DNA of 10,725 nucleotides, taken from CAZUUO01 sp964622665. GTDB taxonomy: Bacteria > Patescibacteriota > Patescibacteriia > Magasanikbacterales > GCA-002688135. The notes under the pieces are model-generated. The model saw nothing but the letters and a program-made list of their open reading frames with translations, made no database searches and was not told the DNA's origin. The stretch lies in the NCBI GenBank assembly GCA_964622665.1, contig CAZUUO010000026.1:1-10725 (forward strand), in the 5' to 3' direction. Of this stretch, positions 1-6,219 are shown one piece after another. A program made the translations under genes and the position numbers. Every line of letters starts with the position of its first letter. Position 1 is the first letter of the stretch.

Positions 1-308
1 GGAAAAAATAAATCCGCACCCGGCATTTTTTCTTGTAGTTTATGATTGCGATCACGCCCTGCCATGCACCCCGTCACACAAATAATCTGTCTTGTTTTTC
101 CGGTAACTCGTTGTTCATGTAATTTTTTTACCAATCCGTACACCCGATCTTCTGCAGATTTTCGAACCGAACACGTATTTAAAATAATAACATCAGCTGT
201 TTCTTCTTCATGCAAAACAAATCCCGCACCGTGCATAATGGTCGCGATGCGTTCTGAGTCATTTTTATTCATTTGGCACCCATATGTAACCACGTGATAC
301 GTCGCCAT
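1..308 (-). CDS. miaB: MiaB, tRNA-2-methylthio-N6-dimethylallyladenosine synthase (N-terminal part, 3' end outside window)
   Basis: Reading the minus strand from the ATG at 308-306 gives 102 residues open to the window edge. This is the N-terminal methylthiotransferase (UPF0004) domain. The three conserved cluster-binding cysteines are visible: Cys11 in YGCQMN, Cys46 in NTCSVR and Cys81 in TGCM. The CQMN form points to MiaB rather than RimO (usually GCPKN) or MtaB (usually GCKVN). MiaB is a radical-SAM Fe-S enzyme that adds the 2-methylthio group to i6A37 of tRNAs reading codons that begin with U. The radical-SAM CxxxCxxC motif and TRAM domain would lie beyond the left edge. The start is set by a well-formed promoter ending only a few bases upstream, so the mRNA is probably almost leaderless. 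The gene diverges from the 437-1462 gene. Family assignment is firm; the rest of the gene is not seen. Confidence 0.93.
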   Translation of the reverse strand, partial: MATYHVVTYGCQMNKNDSERIATIMHGAGFVLHEEETADVIILNTCSVRKSAEDRVYGLVKKLHEQRVTGKTRQIICVTGCMAGRDRNHKLQEKMPGADLFF

Positions 309-317
309 AGTTGCCCT

Positions 318-346
318 ATTATCCCCAAAATTATCATTTTTTTCAA
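318..346 (-). promoter_or_regulatory. Promoter of miaB
   Basis: On the minus strand, a -35 box TTGAAA (346-341) and a -10 box GATAAT (323-318) are separated by exactly 17 nt. The expected transcription start is near 311, three bases before the ATG at 308, so there is no room for a ribosome binding site. The boxes are seen in the sequence; activity is inferred. Confidence 0.68.
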
Positions 347-369
347 GTGATAACTACGTACCAAGACCC

Positions 370-398
370 TTGTCAAAAAGAGCCAAAAACCCTATACT
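370..398 (+). promoter_or_regulatory. Promoter of the DHH-like gene at 437
   Basis: A -35 box TTGTCA (370-375) and a -10 box TATACT (393-398) have 17-nt spacing. The predicted start is near 405, giving a leader of about 32 nt. The purine-rich stretch GAAGAAGTAAG (421-431) just before the ATG is the only weak Shine-Dalgarno-like sequence in this region. The promoter is back to back with the miaB promoter, with 23 bp between the two -35 boxes. Confidence 0.7.
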
Positions 399-436
399 AC
401 TCTTTCCTGCTTGTCGGCTTGAAGAAGTAAGTTATT

Positions 437-1462
437 ATGGATCAAAACGAACTTCACGCCGTCTCTCTGTTACTTCGGGGGGCGTCTAAAACACTCATCA
501 TTATTGATGAAAAAAACCCTGCAACCCATTACCTTGCAGAGTGTCTTGTTGCACTCATTTCTTCATTTCATAACGAAGCATTTGTTATTGCACAACACCC
601 CATTTCCCATCCCCTCATTACCTACCCAACGATCACAGATTATCCAACAACATTCACAACAACACTACTCGATGTGGGAAATATTTTAGCATCACAAACA
701 CAAAATACCCTCACCCTCACCACATCCAACAAACCCCACATCACCACCACCTACCCTTGTGACGCAATTATCATTCTTACAACTCGACCCTTAACAGAAT
801 CAGCATTTCTCATCAACAATCCTAGTCTCTTACAACATATCCCTTCAATTATTCTGACCAATGAGCCAACCGTAAACCACACCGCAACACATATCATTAC
901 CAGCAATACCAAAGCAACACTTGCACAAGTGTGTCTTGAATTACTCCAATCGCTATCGGTTGAAATTACCGAAACCATGGCGACAGCATTACTCGCGAGC
1001 CTATATACAGAAACAGATTTTATTGCAAAACCAATCAACCAAAAAACTCTAAAAACCGCAAGTACACTTCTTGAAAAAAATGCTGCACACGAACGCATCA
1101 TGAAAGCGCTTCTTCGCAATAAAACCATTGAGGAATTATCACAATTAGGAAAACTATATGGAGATATGCGCTACAGCACAAAAAATACTATAGCCTACAG
1201 CACCACACCAACATCAAAAAAAATTGGTCAAACTGCCGCGCGAGAAATTTTTACCTCACTACCAACGACTCACCTCATAATCATACCTGACATTGAAAGT
1301 TCATCCTCCACCTACCATGTATGGTGTGACACCACACTTTCACTCCTTGATCTACTCTATGCCGTTGAAGGAGACATAGAAAAAGACTACGCCCACATAA
1401 CAATTACGGGGGATTTATCGACATTTATAAACTATCTACAGGAACATATTGAGTCCACATAA
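437..1462 (+). CDS. Degenerate DHH-phosphoesterase-like protein (NrnA/RecJ-type fold, probably non-catalytic)
   Basis: This 341-residue soluble protein has no signal peptide or membrane segment. Read by eye, its layout follows the NrnA-type DHH/DHHA1 family. There is an N-terminal beta strand with a loop at 20-32, a strand at 110-119, a strand at 137-141 followed by a loop, and then the characteristic stretch from 183 to 240 (TALLASLYTETDF, then TLKTASTLLEKNA, then LLRNKTIEELSQLGKLYGDM). That stretch resembles the family pattern LLTGI.TDTG.F, NT...L..AA.LL..GA, L.....L..L..L. The catalytic residues appear lost. The usual H.NPDGD reads EKNPATH at 25-31, the strand Asp is Thr near 115, DHH reads TNE at 141-143, and the C-terminal GGGH region has no match. 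Intact members cleave short oligoribonucleotides, pAp or cyclic dinucleotides; this one probably does not. The sequence is strikingly Thr-rich (about 68-125). Family placement is moderate; an unrelated Rossmann-like fold is the alternative. Confidence 0.6.
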   Translation: MDQNELHAVSLLLRGASKTLIIIDEKNPATHYLAECLVALISSFHNEAFVIAQHPISHPLITYPTITDYPTTFTTTLLDVGNILASQTQNTLTLTTSNKPHITTTYPCDAIIILTTRPLTESAFLINNPSLLQHIPSIILTNEPTVNHTATHIITSNTKATLAQVCLELLQSLSVEITETMATALLASLYTETDFIAKPINQKTLKTASTLLEKNAAHERIMKALLRNKTIEELSQLGKLYGDMRYSTKNTIAYSTTPTSKKIGQTAAREIFTSLPTTHLIIIPDIESSSSTYHVWCDTTLSLLDLLYAVEGDIEKDYAHITITGDLSTFINYLQEHIEST

Positions 1463-1477
1463 GCCCCGTGCTAGTAT
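1449..1477 (+). promoter_or_regulatory. Promoter of the tRNA gene
   Basis: A -35 box TTGAGT (1449-1454) lies inside the last codons of the upstream gene. A -10 box TAGTAT (1472-1477) follows after 17 nt, preceded by TG one base upstream (1469-1470), which makes it an extended -10. The predicted start is near 1484, two bases before the mature tRNA 5' end, so the 5' trailer removed by RNase P would be very short. Confidence 0.68.
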
Positions 1478-1485
1478 GAATCCAC

Positions 1486-1561
1486 GCGAGTGTAGCTCAG
1501 TGGTTAGAGCTATCGGCTTATATCCGATCGGTCGAAGGTTCGATCCCTTCCACTCGCACCA
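1486..1561 (+). tRNA. tRNA-Ile with anticodon UAU (reads AUA), CCA encoded
   Basis: The 76-nt gene folds as a full cloverleaf. The acceptor stem is GCGAGTG (1486-1492) with CACTCGC (1551-1557), all seven pairs Watson-Crick, followed by discriminator A1558 and encoded CCA 1559-1561. The D stem is GCTC/GAGC (1495-1498, 1507-1510) with GG in the loop. The anticodon stem is ATCGG/CCGAT (1512-1516, 1524-1528) and the 7-nt loop CTTATAT places the anticodon TAT at 1519-1521. The variable loop is 5 nt. The T stem is GAAGG/CCTTC with loop TTCGATC (1539-1545). There is no intron. U12-A23, C29-G41 and A73 agree with known isoleucine identity elements in E. coli; the C4-G69 element is replaced by A-U. 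Most bacteria read AUA with tRNA-Ile(CAU) modified to lysidine by TilS, so a UAU anticodon is uncommon. The structure is certain; Ile charging is inferred from anticodon and identity bases. Confidence 0.95.
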
Positions 1562-1564
1562 AAG

Positions 1565-1590
1565 AATCCGTGAAAACGGATTTTTTGTTT
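1565..1590 (+). terminator. Rho-independent terminator after the tRNA
   Basis: Stem AATCCG (1565-1570) pairs with CGGATT (1577-1582) across the loop TGAAAA. The stem can be lengthened by a G-U pair and flanking A-T pairs, and a T-rich run TTTTGTTT (1583-1590) follows. It starts 4 nt after the CCA end and isolates the tRNA from the next gene. Confidence 0.8.
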
Positions 1591-1601
1591 ATTAGTATCT
1601 G

Positions 1602-1610
1602 TGATACACT
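1602..1610 (+). promoter_or_regulatory. Extended -10 promoter element of the glycosyltransferase gene
   Basis: TGATACACT is an extended -10 (TG, one base, TACACT at 1605-1610). The best -35, TTTTTG at 1582-1587 with 17-nt spacing, is poor and overlaps the terminator T-run. The predicted start is near 1617, leaving a leader of about 24 nt without a Shine-Dalgarno sequence before the TTG start. Confidence 0.5.
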
Positions 1611-1640
1611 ACCAACACAAGTTCTTCTAACTCATATCAC

Positions 1641-2777
1641 TTGAAAATCGCCTTTATACATAACGACAAAAAAATTGGAACCGGGGCGCATTACATCAAT
1701 GATCTTATATCTTTAAAATTGAAAAAAAATGGTCTTGAACTAAAAAATTTCTATCCCAAAACATCACTGATTGAAGGACCTATTCAATTAAACGGTTTAA
1801 AAAACATTTTATTTTTTTACTCACTTCTTGAAAAAAGAAGAGAAATTCTGAAATTTGATCTCATCCAAGGAACAACCTACACGCCACTTCCGTTCCTTGC
1901 CTACAAAATTCCTGTTGTTGCACATTTTGGTTCCACCACTCGTGGTTTTTTAAAAAATACACCCCAAGCAAACACTATTGATGATGAAACAAAAGACACA
2001 TGGTACACCCTCAAAAAAAATAAAATTGTTTCAGAACTCAACATTAAAACACGCCGTCCACTCCGTGACATTGCTGAAATTGAAGAATATGTCGCCCAAC
2101 ATGCCAACGCTGTCATCGCCACCTCTCTTAATGTTGTCAAAGAATTAGAGCAAGCAGGAGTGCCCAAATCGCATATTCACCTTATTCATAATGCGATTGA
2201 GGATTACTGGTTTGAAACAAAAAAACCAACCATCGATAAAAACCCGCGTATTGTATTTTTAGGAAGACTCGGCAACGATGCATTTACCCTCATCCTAAAA
2301 GGTCTCGACCGTCTTGTGCACATCTACAACCACTTCCCACAAGTTCCTAAACATACCTTCTGCATGTCCACCAATAAAAATTTACTCACCTATCTCACAA
2401 ACACCCTTCCAAATCACACTATCACCGCCAACACACAAAAAGACAAATTACCCGAACAGCTCGCACAACTCCGTGGCAGTATTTTATTCATCCCCTCCCG
2501 ATATGAAGGTTTCTCATTAAGTTTAATCGAAGGAATGTCACAAGGCTTAATACCGTTGATTTACGCAGTTGGTGTTGCACCTGAAATAATAATAAACGGA
2601 AAAAATGGGTATATTGTCACCTCTCAAAACGATGTCATCAAAAAAATAACCCTCATTCTCAAGGACGAAAAGCTCAGAAAAAAATTATCTCGCCATGCGA
2701 TAGAAACCGCCCAAAAATTTAAAAGTGATGAAATTGCCCAAAAATTAACCAAATTGTACGAATCCCTCATAGACTAA
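1641..2777 (+). CDS. Glycosyltransferase, GT4-type GT-B fold
   Basis: This 378-residue protein starts with TTG at 1641. The start is supported by the usual N-terminal beta strand (KIAFIH) beginning right after it, by the lack of any in-frame Met close downstream, and by the promoter element upstream. The N-terminal acceptor-binding half is at about 1-185 and the C-terminal sugar-nucleotide domain at about 200-378. The donor domain opens with RIVFLGRL (203-210). It carries the GT4 EX7E motif, E289 to E297 in YEGFSLSLIE, followed by the usual G..PLI......PEII.....G region (302-323). The likely role is transfer of a sugar from a nucleotide-sugar donor to an envelope glycan or lipid; the donor and acceptor cannot be read from the sequence. 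There is no membrane segment, so it is cytoplasmic or peripheral. It stands alone, not in a polysaccharide cluster. Three consecutive AUA Ile codons (2586-2594) show that AUA is freely used. Confidence 0.87.
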   Translation: MKIAFIHNDKKIGTGAHYINDLISLKLKKNGLELKNFYPKTSLIEGPIQLNGLKNILFFYSLLEKRREILKFDLIQGTTYTPLPFLAYKIPVVAHFGSTTRGFLKNTPQANTIDDETKDTWYTLKKNKIVSELNIKTRRPLRDIAEIEEYVAQHANAVIATSLNVVKELEQAGVPKSHIHLIHNAIEDYWFETKKPTIDKNPRIVFLGRLGNDAFTLILKGLDRLVHIYNHFPQVPKHTFCMSTNKNLLTYLTNTLPNHTITANTQKDKLPEQLAQLRGSILFIPSRYEGFSLSLIEGMSQGLIPLIYAVGVAPEIIINGKNGYIVTSQNDVIKKITLILKDEKLRKKLSRHAIETAQKFKSDEIAQKLTKLYESLID

Positions 2778-2791
2778 AGCGCAAAATGCCA

Positions 2792-2821
2792 TTGTAATAT
2801 ACCCGCAAATCATGCTAGTCT
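2792..2821 (+). promoter_or_regulatory. Promoter of the cca operon
   Basis: A -35 box TTGTAA (2792-2797), 18-nt spacing and an extended -10 TGCTAGTCT (2813-2821) can be seen. The predicted start is near 2828. This places the upstream ATG at 2812 inside the promoter and the ATG at 2833 about 5 nt into the message. The TGCTAGT core is identical to that of the tRNA promoter (1469-1475). Confidence 0.58.
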
Positions 2822-2832
2822 ACTTGCAGGAT

Positions 2833-4356
2833 ATGGCATCAATTGAAACAAAATTACAAGAACTTCTCGAAACCTTCCCTACAGGTTTTATTGATGTTAT
2901 CTCAAAAACCCATCCTGAAGCTGAAATATACCTCGTGGGAGGCTGTGTCCGTGATGCGATACTCTCCCGCGTAACCAATGATTTAGATTTTGTTATTCGC
3001 GGAGTTCCTCTTGAAAAGCTGCAAAAAACATTGGCAAATGTTGGAGTAGTAAACCTTGTCGGTAAAACATTTGGGGTGCTCAAATTCACTCCCCACGATG
3101 CGCAAGAACATCTCTATTTTGATATTGCACTTCCTCGCACCGAACACGCTGGACTTTCAGGAGCATACAAAGATGTGAACACACAAAGTGATCATACCCT
3201 TCCCTTAGAGGATGATTTATCTCGTCGTGATTTCACCATCAACGCTATCGCCTACGACATACAAAACAAAAAAATTATTGACCCCTACAATGGAGCAAAC
3301 GACTGTCATAACAAAATAATTCGAGCCGTTGGTAATCCAGAAATTCGTTTTCAAGAAGATTACTTACGCATGTTGCGCGGTTTACGATTTAGCGTGCAAC
3401 TTGGATTTACCTTTGAAGAAACAACAAAATCCGTCATTGCTGAAAAAATTTCTTGTATTAATGATGCACACAATGGTGAACGTCTCGTTCCCTATGAAAC
3501 CATTGCACGAGAATTCCTTAAATCACTTTACGCTCATCCCGTTGAAACCCTGGATACCTGGGATAGTTTTCATGTATTTCAACACATACTTCCTGAATTA
3601 CTCGAAATGAAAGCGTGCCCCCAACCCCCAGAATTTCATAGCGAAGGAGATGTATGGACTCATACCAGACTTGCACTTGCAAATCTCTATAGCCCTTCCT
3701 ACCAAGCATTTGTTCATGAACATTTCCCATCCTACGCAAAAGAAATGGCAACAATTTCTAGTGACACAGTACTAGCGGTATTACTCCATGATGTTGGAAA
3801 ACCAGCCTGTCTCCTCACACCAGAAAAAGATGGTGTCGACCGCATTCGTCATCACAATCATGAACACGTGGGTACTGATATTGCACGAGCAATCATGGAT
3901 CGCATGAAACTCAGCGCAGCCGCTGATGTGGGAGTAAACATGGATCGCGTGGCCTGGCTCATTAAAAATCATTTACTAGCACCCCAAGCAGAATTAATGA
4001 AGGCTACGACTATTGAAAAATATTTCTTTAAAGATGAACAGTTAGGTGTTGATTTGCTCTCGGTCATTTTTGCTGATGGTAGTGCAACTATCAAAGCAGA
4101 TGGAACCCCCGCGCTCGACTCACTCATCACATTAACCAATAAAATAAAGGATTTATTGCAAGTCTTTCGACAAAAACAACTTGCAGCAAAACTCCCCAAA
4201 GCGTTGGTTGATGGTAAAGAAATCATGGAATTTTTCAAAATTCCTCCCAGCAAAAAAATTGGAGAATTATTGGAAATTGCCCGTGAAGCACAGTTACAAA
4301 ATTTAATTACTAATAAAGAAGAAGCGTTTACGCTCCTTGCACAACATCTTGTATGA
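2833..4356 (+). CDS. cca: CCA-adding tRNA nucleotidyltransferase with HD domain
   Basis: This 507-residue protein belongs to the class II CCA-adding/poly(A) polymerase family, which builds or repairs the 3'-CCA of tRNA from CTP and ATP. Counting from the Met at 2833, the order is: nucleotide-binding head LVGGCVRD (34-41), metal-binding DLDF (50-53), then RRDFTINAIAYD (131-142), the IDPYNG turn, and the neck motif RMLRGLRF (179-186). A C-terminal HD phosphohydrolase domain follows, with WTH (about 275-277), HDVGK (319-323) and HHNH (340-343); it may give 2',3'-cyclic phosphodiesterase or phosphatase activity. The ORF also has an ATG at 2812 (514 residues). I prefer 2833 because the promoter overlaps the first ATG, but 2812 cannot be excluded. 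It is the first gene of an operon and overlaps the next gene by ATGA. The tRNA in this window already encodes CCA, so repair may be a main role. Poly(A) polymerase is the alternative. Confidence 0.93.
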   Translation: MASIETKLQELLETFPTGFIDVISKTHPEAEIYLVGGCVRDAILSRVTNDLDFVIRGVPLEKLQKTLANVGVVNLVGKTFGVLKFTPHDAQEHLYFDIALPRTEHAGLSGAYKDVNTQSDHTLPLEDDLSRRDFTINAIAYDIQNKKIIDPYNGANDCHNKIIRAVGNPEIRFQEDYLRMLRGLRFSVQLGFTFEETTKSVIAEKISCINDAHNGERLVPYETIAREFLKSLYAHPVETLDTWDSFHVFQHILPELLEMKACPQPPEFHSEGDVWTHTRLALANLYSPSYQAFVHEHFPSYAKEMATISSDTVLAVLLHDVGKPACLLTPEKDGVDRIRHHNHEHVGTDIARAIMDRMKLSAAADVGVNMDRVAWLIKNHLLAPQAELMKATTIEKYFFKDEQLGVDLLSVIFADGSATIKADGTPALDSLITLTNKIKDLLQVFRQKQLAAKLPKALVDGKEIMEFFKIPPSKKIGELLEIAREAQLQNLITNKEEAFTLLAQHLV

Positions 4357-5225
4357 AACGCCTCGACATATACTTAACCGAAAAATACCCAACGCAAAAT
4401 CGTTCTCGTTGGGCAAAACACATTGATGCAGATTTGGTATTGGTAAACGGAAAAGTTGCAACCAAACACTTACTCGTCAGTGATGAAGATACAATTAAAA
4501 TTAAGGAAGCCAAAAAAGTGGAAATCAAAAAAATTCACGTTCCTATTATTGCTCAAACCGACGATTATATTGTTATCAATAAACCTGTCGGGATTGCAGC
4601 ACACAAAACCAGTGAACATGAACAAGCGTATTCTGTTGCTGATTTTGCACTTGAAATTGATCCAAAAATTGCTGAAGTTGGTGACAACACCACCCTGCGC
4701 CCCGGCATTGTACATCGCCTCGACAAAGATGTGACCGGAGTAATGATCATCGCACGAACACAAAAGATGTTCGAATTTTTAAAGTCACAATTTCAAGAAC
4801 GCACCATCCAAAAAGAATACCTTGGTATTGCTAGTGAGCATGCAAGTGCAAATGCATATGAAGCAAAATTTCCTATCGTGAGAACATCACGCACGGGTAA
4901 AATGGCTGCAATACAAGTAGGAGAAGACCATGGTAAAGAAGCGTTGACCATTGTTGAAGTATTAGATAACAAGCCTCACGCCGCATTGCTTGCTTGTTTC
5001 CCCAAAACCGGACGCACACACCAAATTCGCGTACATTGTAAAGCACTCAACTTACCATTGTATGGTGACAAATTGTACGGCACCGACTTGAGTGTAAATC
5101 GCGTAATGCTCCATGCACGCCGTCTCACTATTCCCTTTGCTGATGGAGAAAAAACATTTGAAGCACCAATCCCTGAAGACATGCAACAACTCATAAAAAA
5201 ATTACAATTCTCCTATGATTATTAG
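4353..5225 (+). CDS. RluA-family pseudouridine synthase with S4 domain
   Basis: This 290-residue protein converts specific uridines in rRNA (or tRNA) to pseudouridine. Residues 1-50 form an S4 RNA-binding domain (RLDIYLTEKYP, then VLVNGK). The catalytic domain begins near DYIVINKPVG (71-80). The signature HRLDKDVTG (121-129) carries the catalytic Asp124. KEYLG (154-158) and TGRTHQIRVH (219-228) are the further family motifs. S4 plus RluA fits the RluC/RluD subgroup, but the rRNA target cannot be told from sequence. The ATG overlaps the cca stop codon (ATGA), so translation is probably coupled; no separate ribosome binding site is seen. Its last 11 nt overlap the next gene. Confidence 0.93.
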   Translation: MKRLDIYLTEKYPTQNRSRWAKHIDADLVLVNGKVATKHLLVSDEDTIKIKEAKKVEIKKIHVPIIAQTDDYIVINKPVGIAAHKTSEHEQAYSVADFALEIDPKIAEVGDNTTLRPGIVHRLDKDVTGVMIIARTQKMFEFLKSQFQERTIQKEYLGIASEHASANAYEAKFPIVRTSRTGKMAAIQVGEDHGKEALTIVEVLDNKPHAALLACFPKTGRTHQIRVHCKALNLPLYGDKLYGTDLSVNRVMLHARRLTIPFADGEKTFEAPIPEDMQQLIKKLQFSYDY

Positions 5226-5769
5226 CATCGGTGGACAGCCAGGGGCTGGTAAAACAACCGTAGGAAAACTTCTTGCACAAAAACTAGGTTTTGAATTTTA
5301 CGACATGGGATTGCTCCGCCGTAAAGCTGCCGAAGACAAAGGAATGACCCTAGAAGCATACAACGAATACGGTATTACCCATCCTGAAACTGACCACGAT
5401 GTTGATAATTATCAAAAAAAATTAGGCGAAACTTCTGATAATTTTGTTATCCAAGGAAGAACGTCATACCACTTTGTACCCAATTCAATCAAAGTATTTT
5501 TAACCGTCGAAAAACACGAGGGAGTGCGACGTATTATGGGTGACACTGCCCATTCTCGTACATCAGAAGTAACCACCTCAGTCCACGAAGAAATGCTTAA
5601 AAACATTGCCAAACGCCAAGAATCAGACCGTCTCCGCTATGAAACACTCTACCAAATTAACCCCCTCGATCTCGCACAATACGACTTGGTAATCGATACA
5701 ACCAACCTCTCGATTGACCAAACCCTCCAAAAAATTACTGCATTTTTAGAGGAAAATAAGAAAAAGTAG
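5215..5769 (+). CDS. cmk: Cytidylate kinase-like P-loop nucleoside monophosphate kinase
   Basis: This 184-residue kinase has the Walker A GQPGAGKTT (7-15) directly after the first beta strand. Next comes a substrate-binding region around FYDMGLLRRKAA (28-39), a mid strand FVIQGR (77-82), and the C-terminal RQESDRLRYETLY....PLDLAQYDLVIDTT (134-163). That last stretch is typical of the cytidylate kinase lid and final strand. The short form resembles the archaeal-type CMP kinase group rather than the longer E. coli Cmk. The likely reaction is CMP or dCMP plus ATP to the diphosphate, feeding CTP supply, which CCA addition in the same operon uses. The start overlaps the pseudouridine synthase by 11 nt, so coupling is likely. 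Another NMP kinase specificity is possible. Confidence 0.82.
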   Translation: MIISIGGQPGAGKTTVGKLLAQKLGFEFYDMGLLRRKAAEDKGMTLEAYNEYGITHPETDHDVDNYQKKLGETSDNFVIQGRTSYHFVPNSIKVFLTVEKHEGVRRIMGDTAHSRTSEVTTSVHEEMLKNIAKRQESDRLRYETLYQINPLDLAQYDLVIDTTNLSIDQTLQKITAFLEENKKK

Positions 5770-5797
5770 TAAGGAAAACCCCCTCCACAGCCACCGT

Positions 5798-5827
5798 TTG
5801 ACAAGAAGGGGTAAAAAAGGCTATACT
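5798..5827 (+). promoter_or_regulatory. Promoter of rplS
   Basis: A perfect -35 box TTGACA (5798-5803) and a -10 box TATACT (5822-5827) have 18-nt spacing. The predicted start is near 5834, giving a leader of about 19 nt with no evident Shine-Dalgarno sequence. It is the strongest-looking promoter in the window, as suits a ribosomal protein gene. Confidence 0.8.
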
Positions 5828-5852
5828 TGACCCACGTTTAGATATTTCACAT

Positions 5853-6215
5853 ATGCCACAAATTAAAGCCACTGATATTAAATCAGGCATGCATATTAAG
5901 GTGTTTCAACGCATTAAAGAAGGTGAAAAAGAACGTGTACAGGCCTACGAAGGTTTGTGCATCACTCGCCGAGGCGGTAATAACGTCGACGCAACCATCA
6001 CAGTGCGTAAAAAGTCAGGAAATGTATTCGTGGAAAAAATCTTCCCAATACATCTTCCAACCATTGAAAAAGTAGAATTGATTAAAACAGTTCCTACTCG
6101 CCGCAAGAAATTGACGTTTGTACGTAACAAAAACTACAAACCAAAAAAGAAAGCGACCATGGTTACTGAATTCGTTGCAACAAAAACAAAGTCTTCAGAA
6201 GAAACAGCTGCATAA
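5853..6215 (+). CDS. rplS: Ribosomal protein bL19
   Basis: This 120-residue protein of the large ribosomal subunit, at the interface with the small subunit, matches bL19. Visible family blocks are SGMHIKVFQRIKEGEKERVQ (11-30), AYEGLCITRRGG (31-42), TVRK (50-53), EKIFPIHLP (61-69, the E-I-FP-H-P block) and the basic RRKKLTFVR (102-110 region). The C-terminal tail, rich in Lys and then Thr/Ser/Glu, is slightly longer than the usual ~115 residues. It is not next to trmD, rimM or rpsP, its common neighbours elsewhere, but has its own promoter and terminator. An AUA Ile codon (in FPIH) occurs even in this presumably highly expressed gene. Confidence 0.95.
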   Translation: MPQIKATDIKSGMHIKVFQRIKEGEKERVQAYEGLCITRRGGNNVDATITVRKKSGNVFVEKIFPIHLPTIEKVELIKTVPTRRKKLTFVRNKNYKPKKKATMVTEFVATKTKSSEETAA

Positions 6216-6219
6216 CATA

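Noticed and set aside
46..297. Plus-strand ORF of 83 codons at the left edge
   Set aside because: It is antisense to the unmistakable MiaB N-terminal domain and has no family features of its own.
751..1128. Minus-strand ORF of 125 codons inside the DHH-like gene
   Set aside because: It is a shadow of the low-G coding strand, with no promoter or motif, and lies inside a well-supported gene on the other strand.
4354..4356. Possible recoding of TGA as glycine, as in some CPR lineages
   Set aside because: TGA ends cca at the expected C-terminus and overlaps the ATG of the next gene; conserved genes in the window contain no in-frame TGA.
5779..5812. Possible terminator between the cytidylate kinase gene and rplS (ACCCC with GGGGT then A-rich)
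   Set aside because: It has only five pairs with a loop of more than 20 nt containing the rplS -35 box, and no T-run follows on the plus strand.
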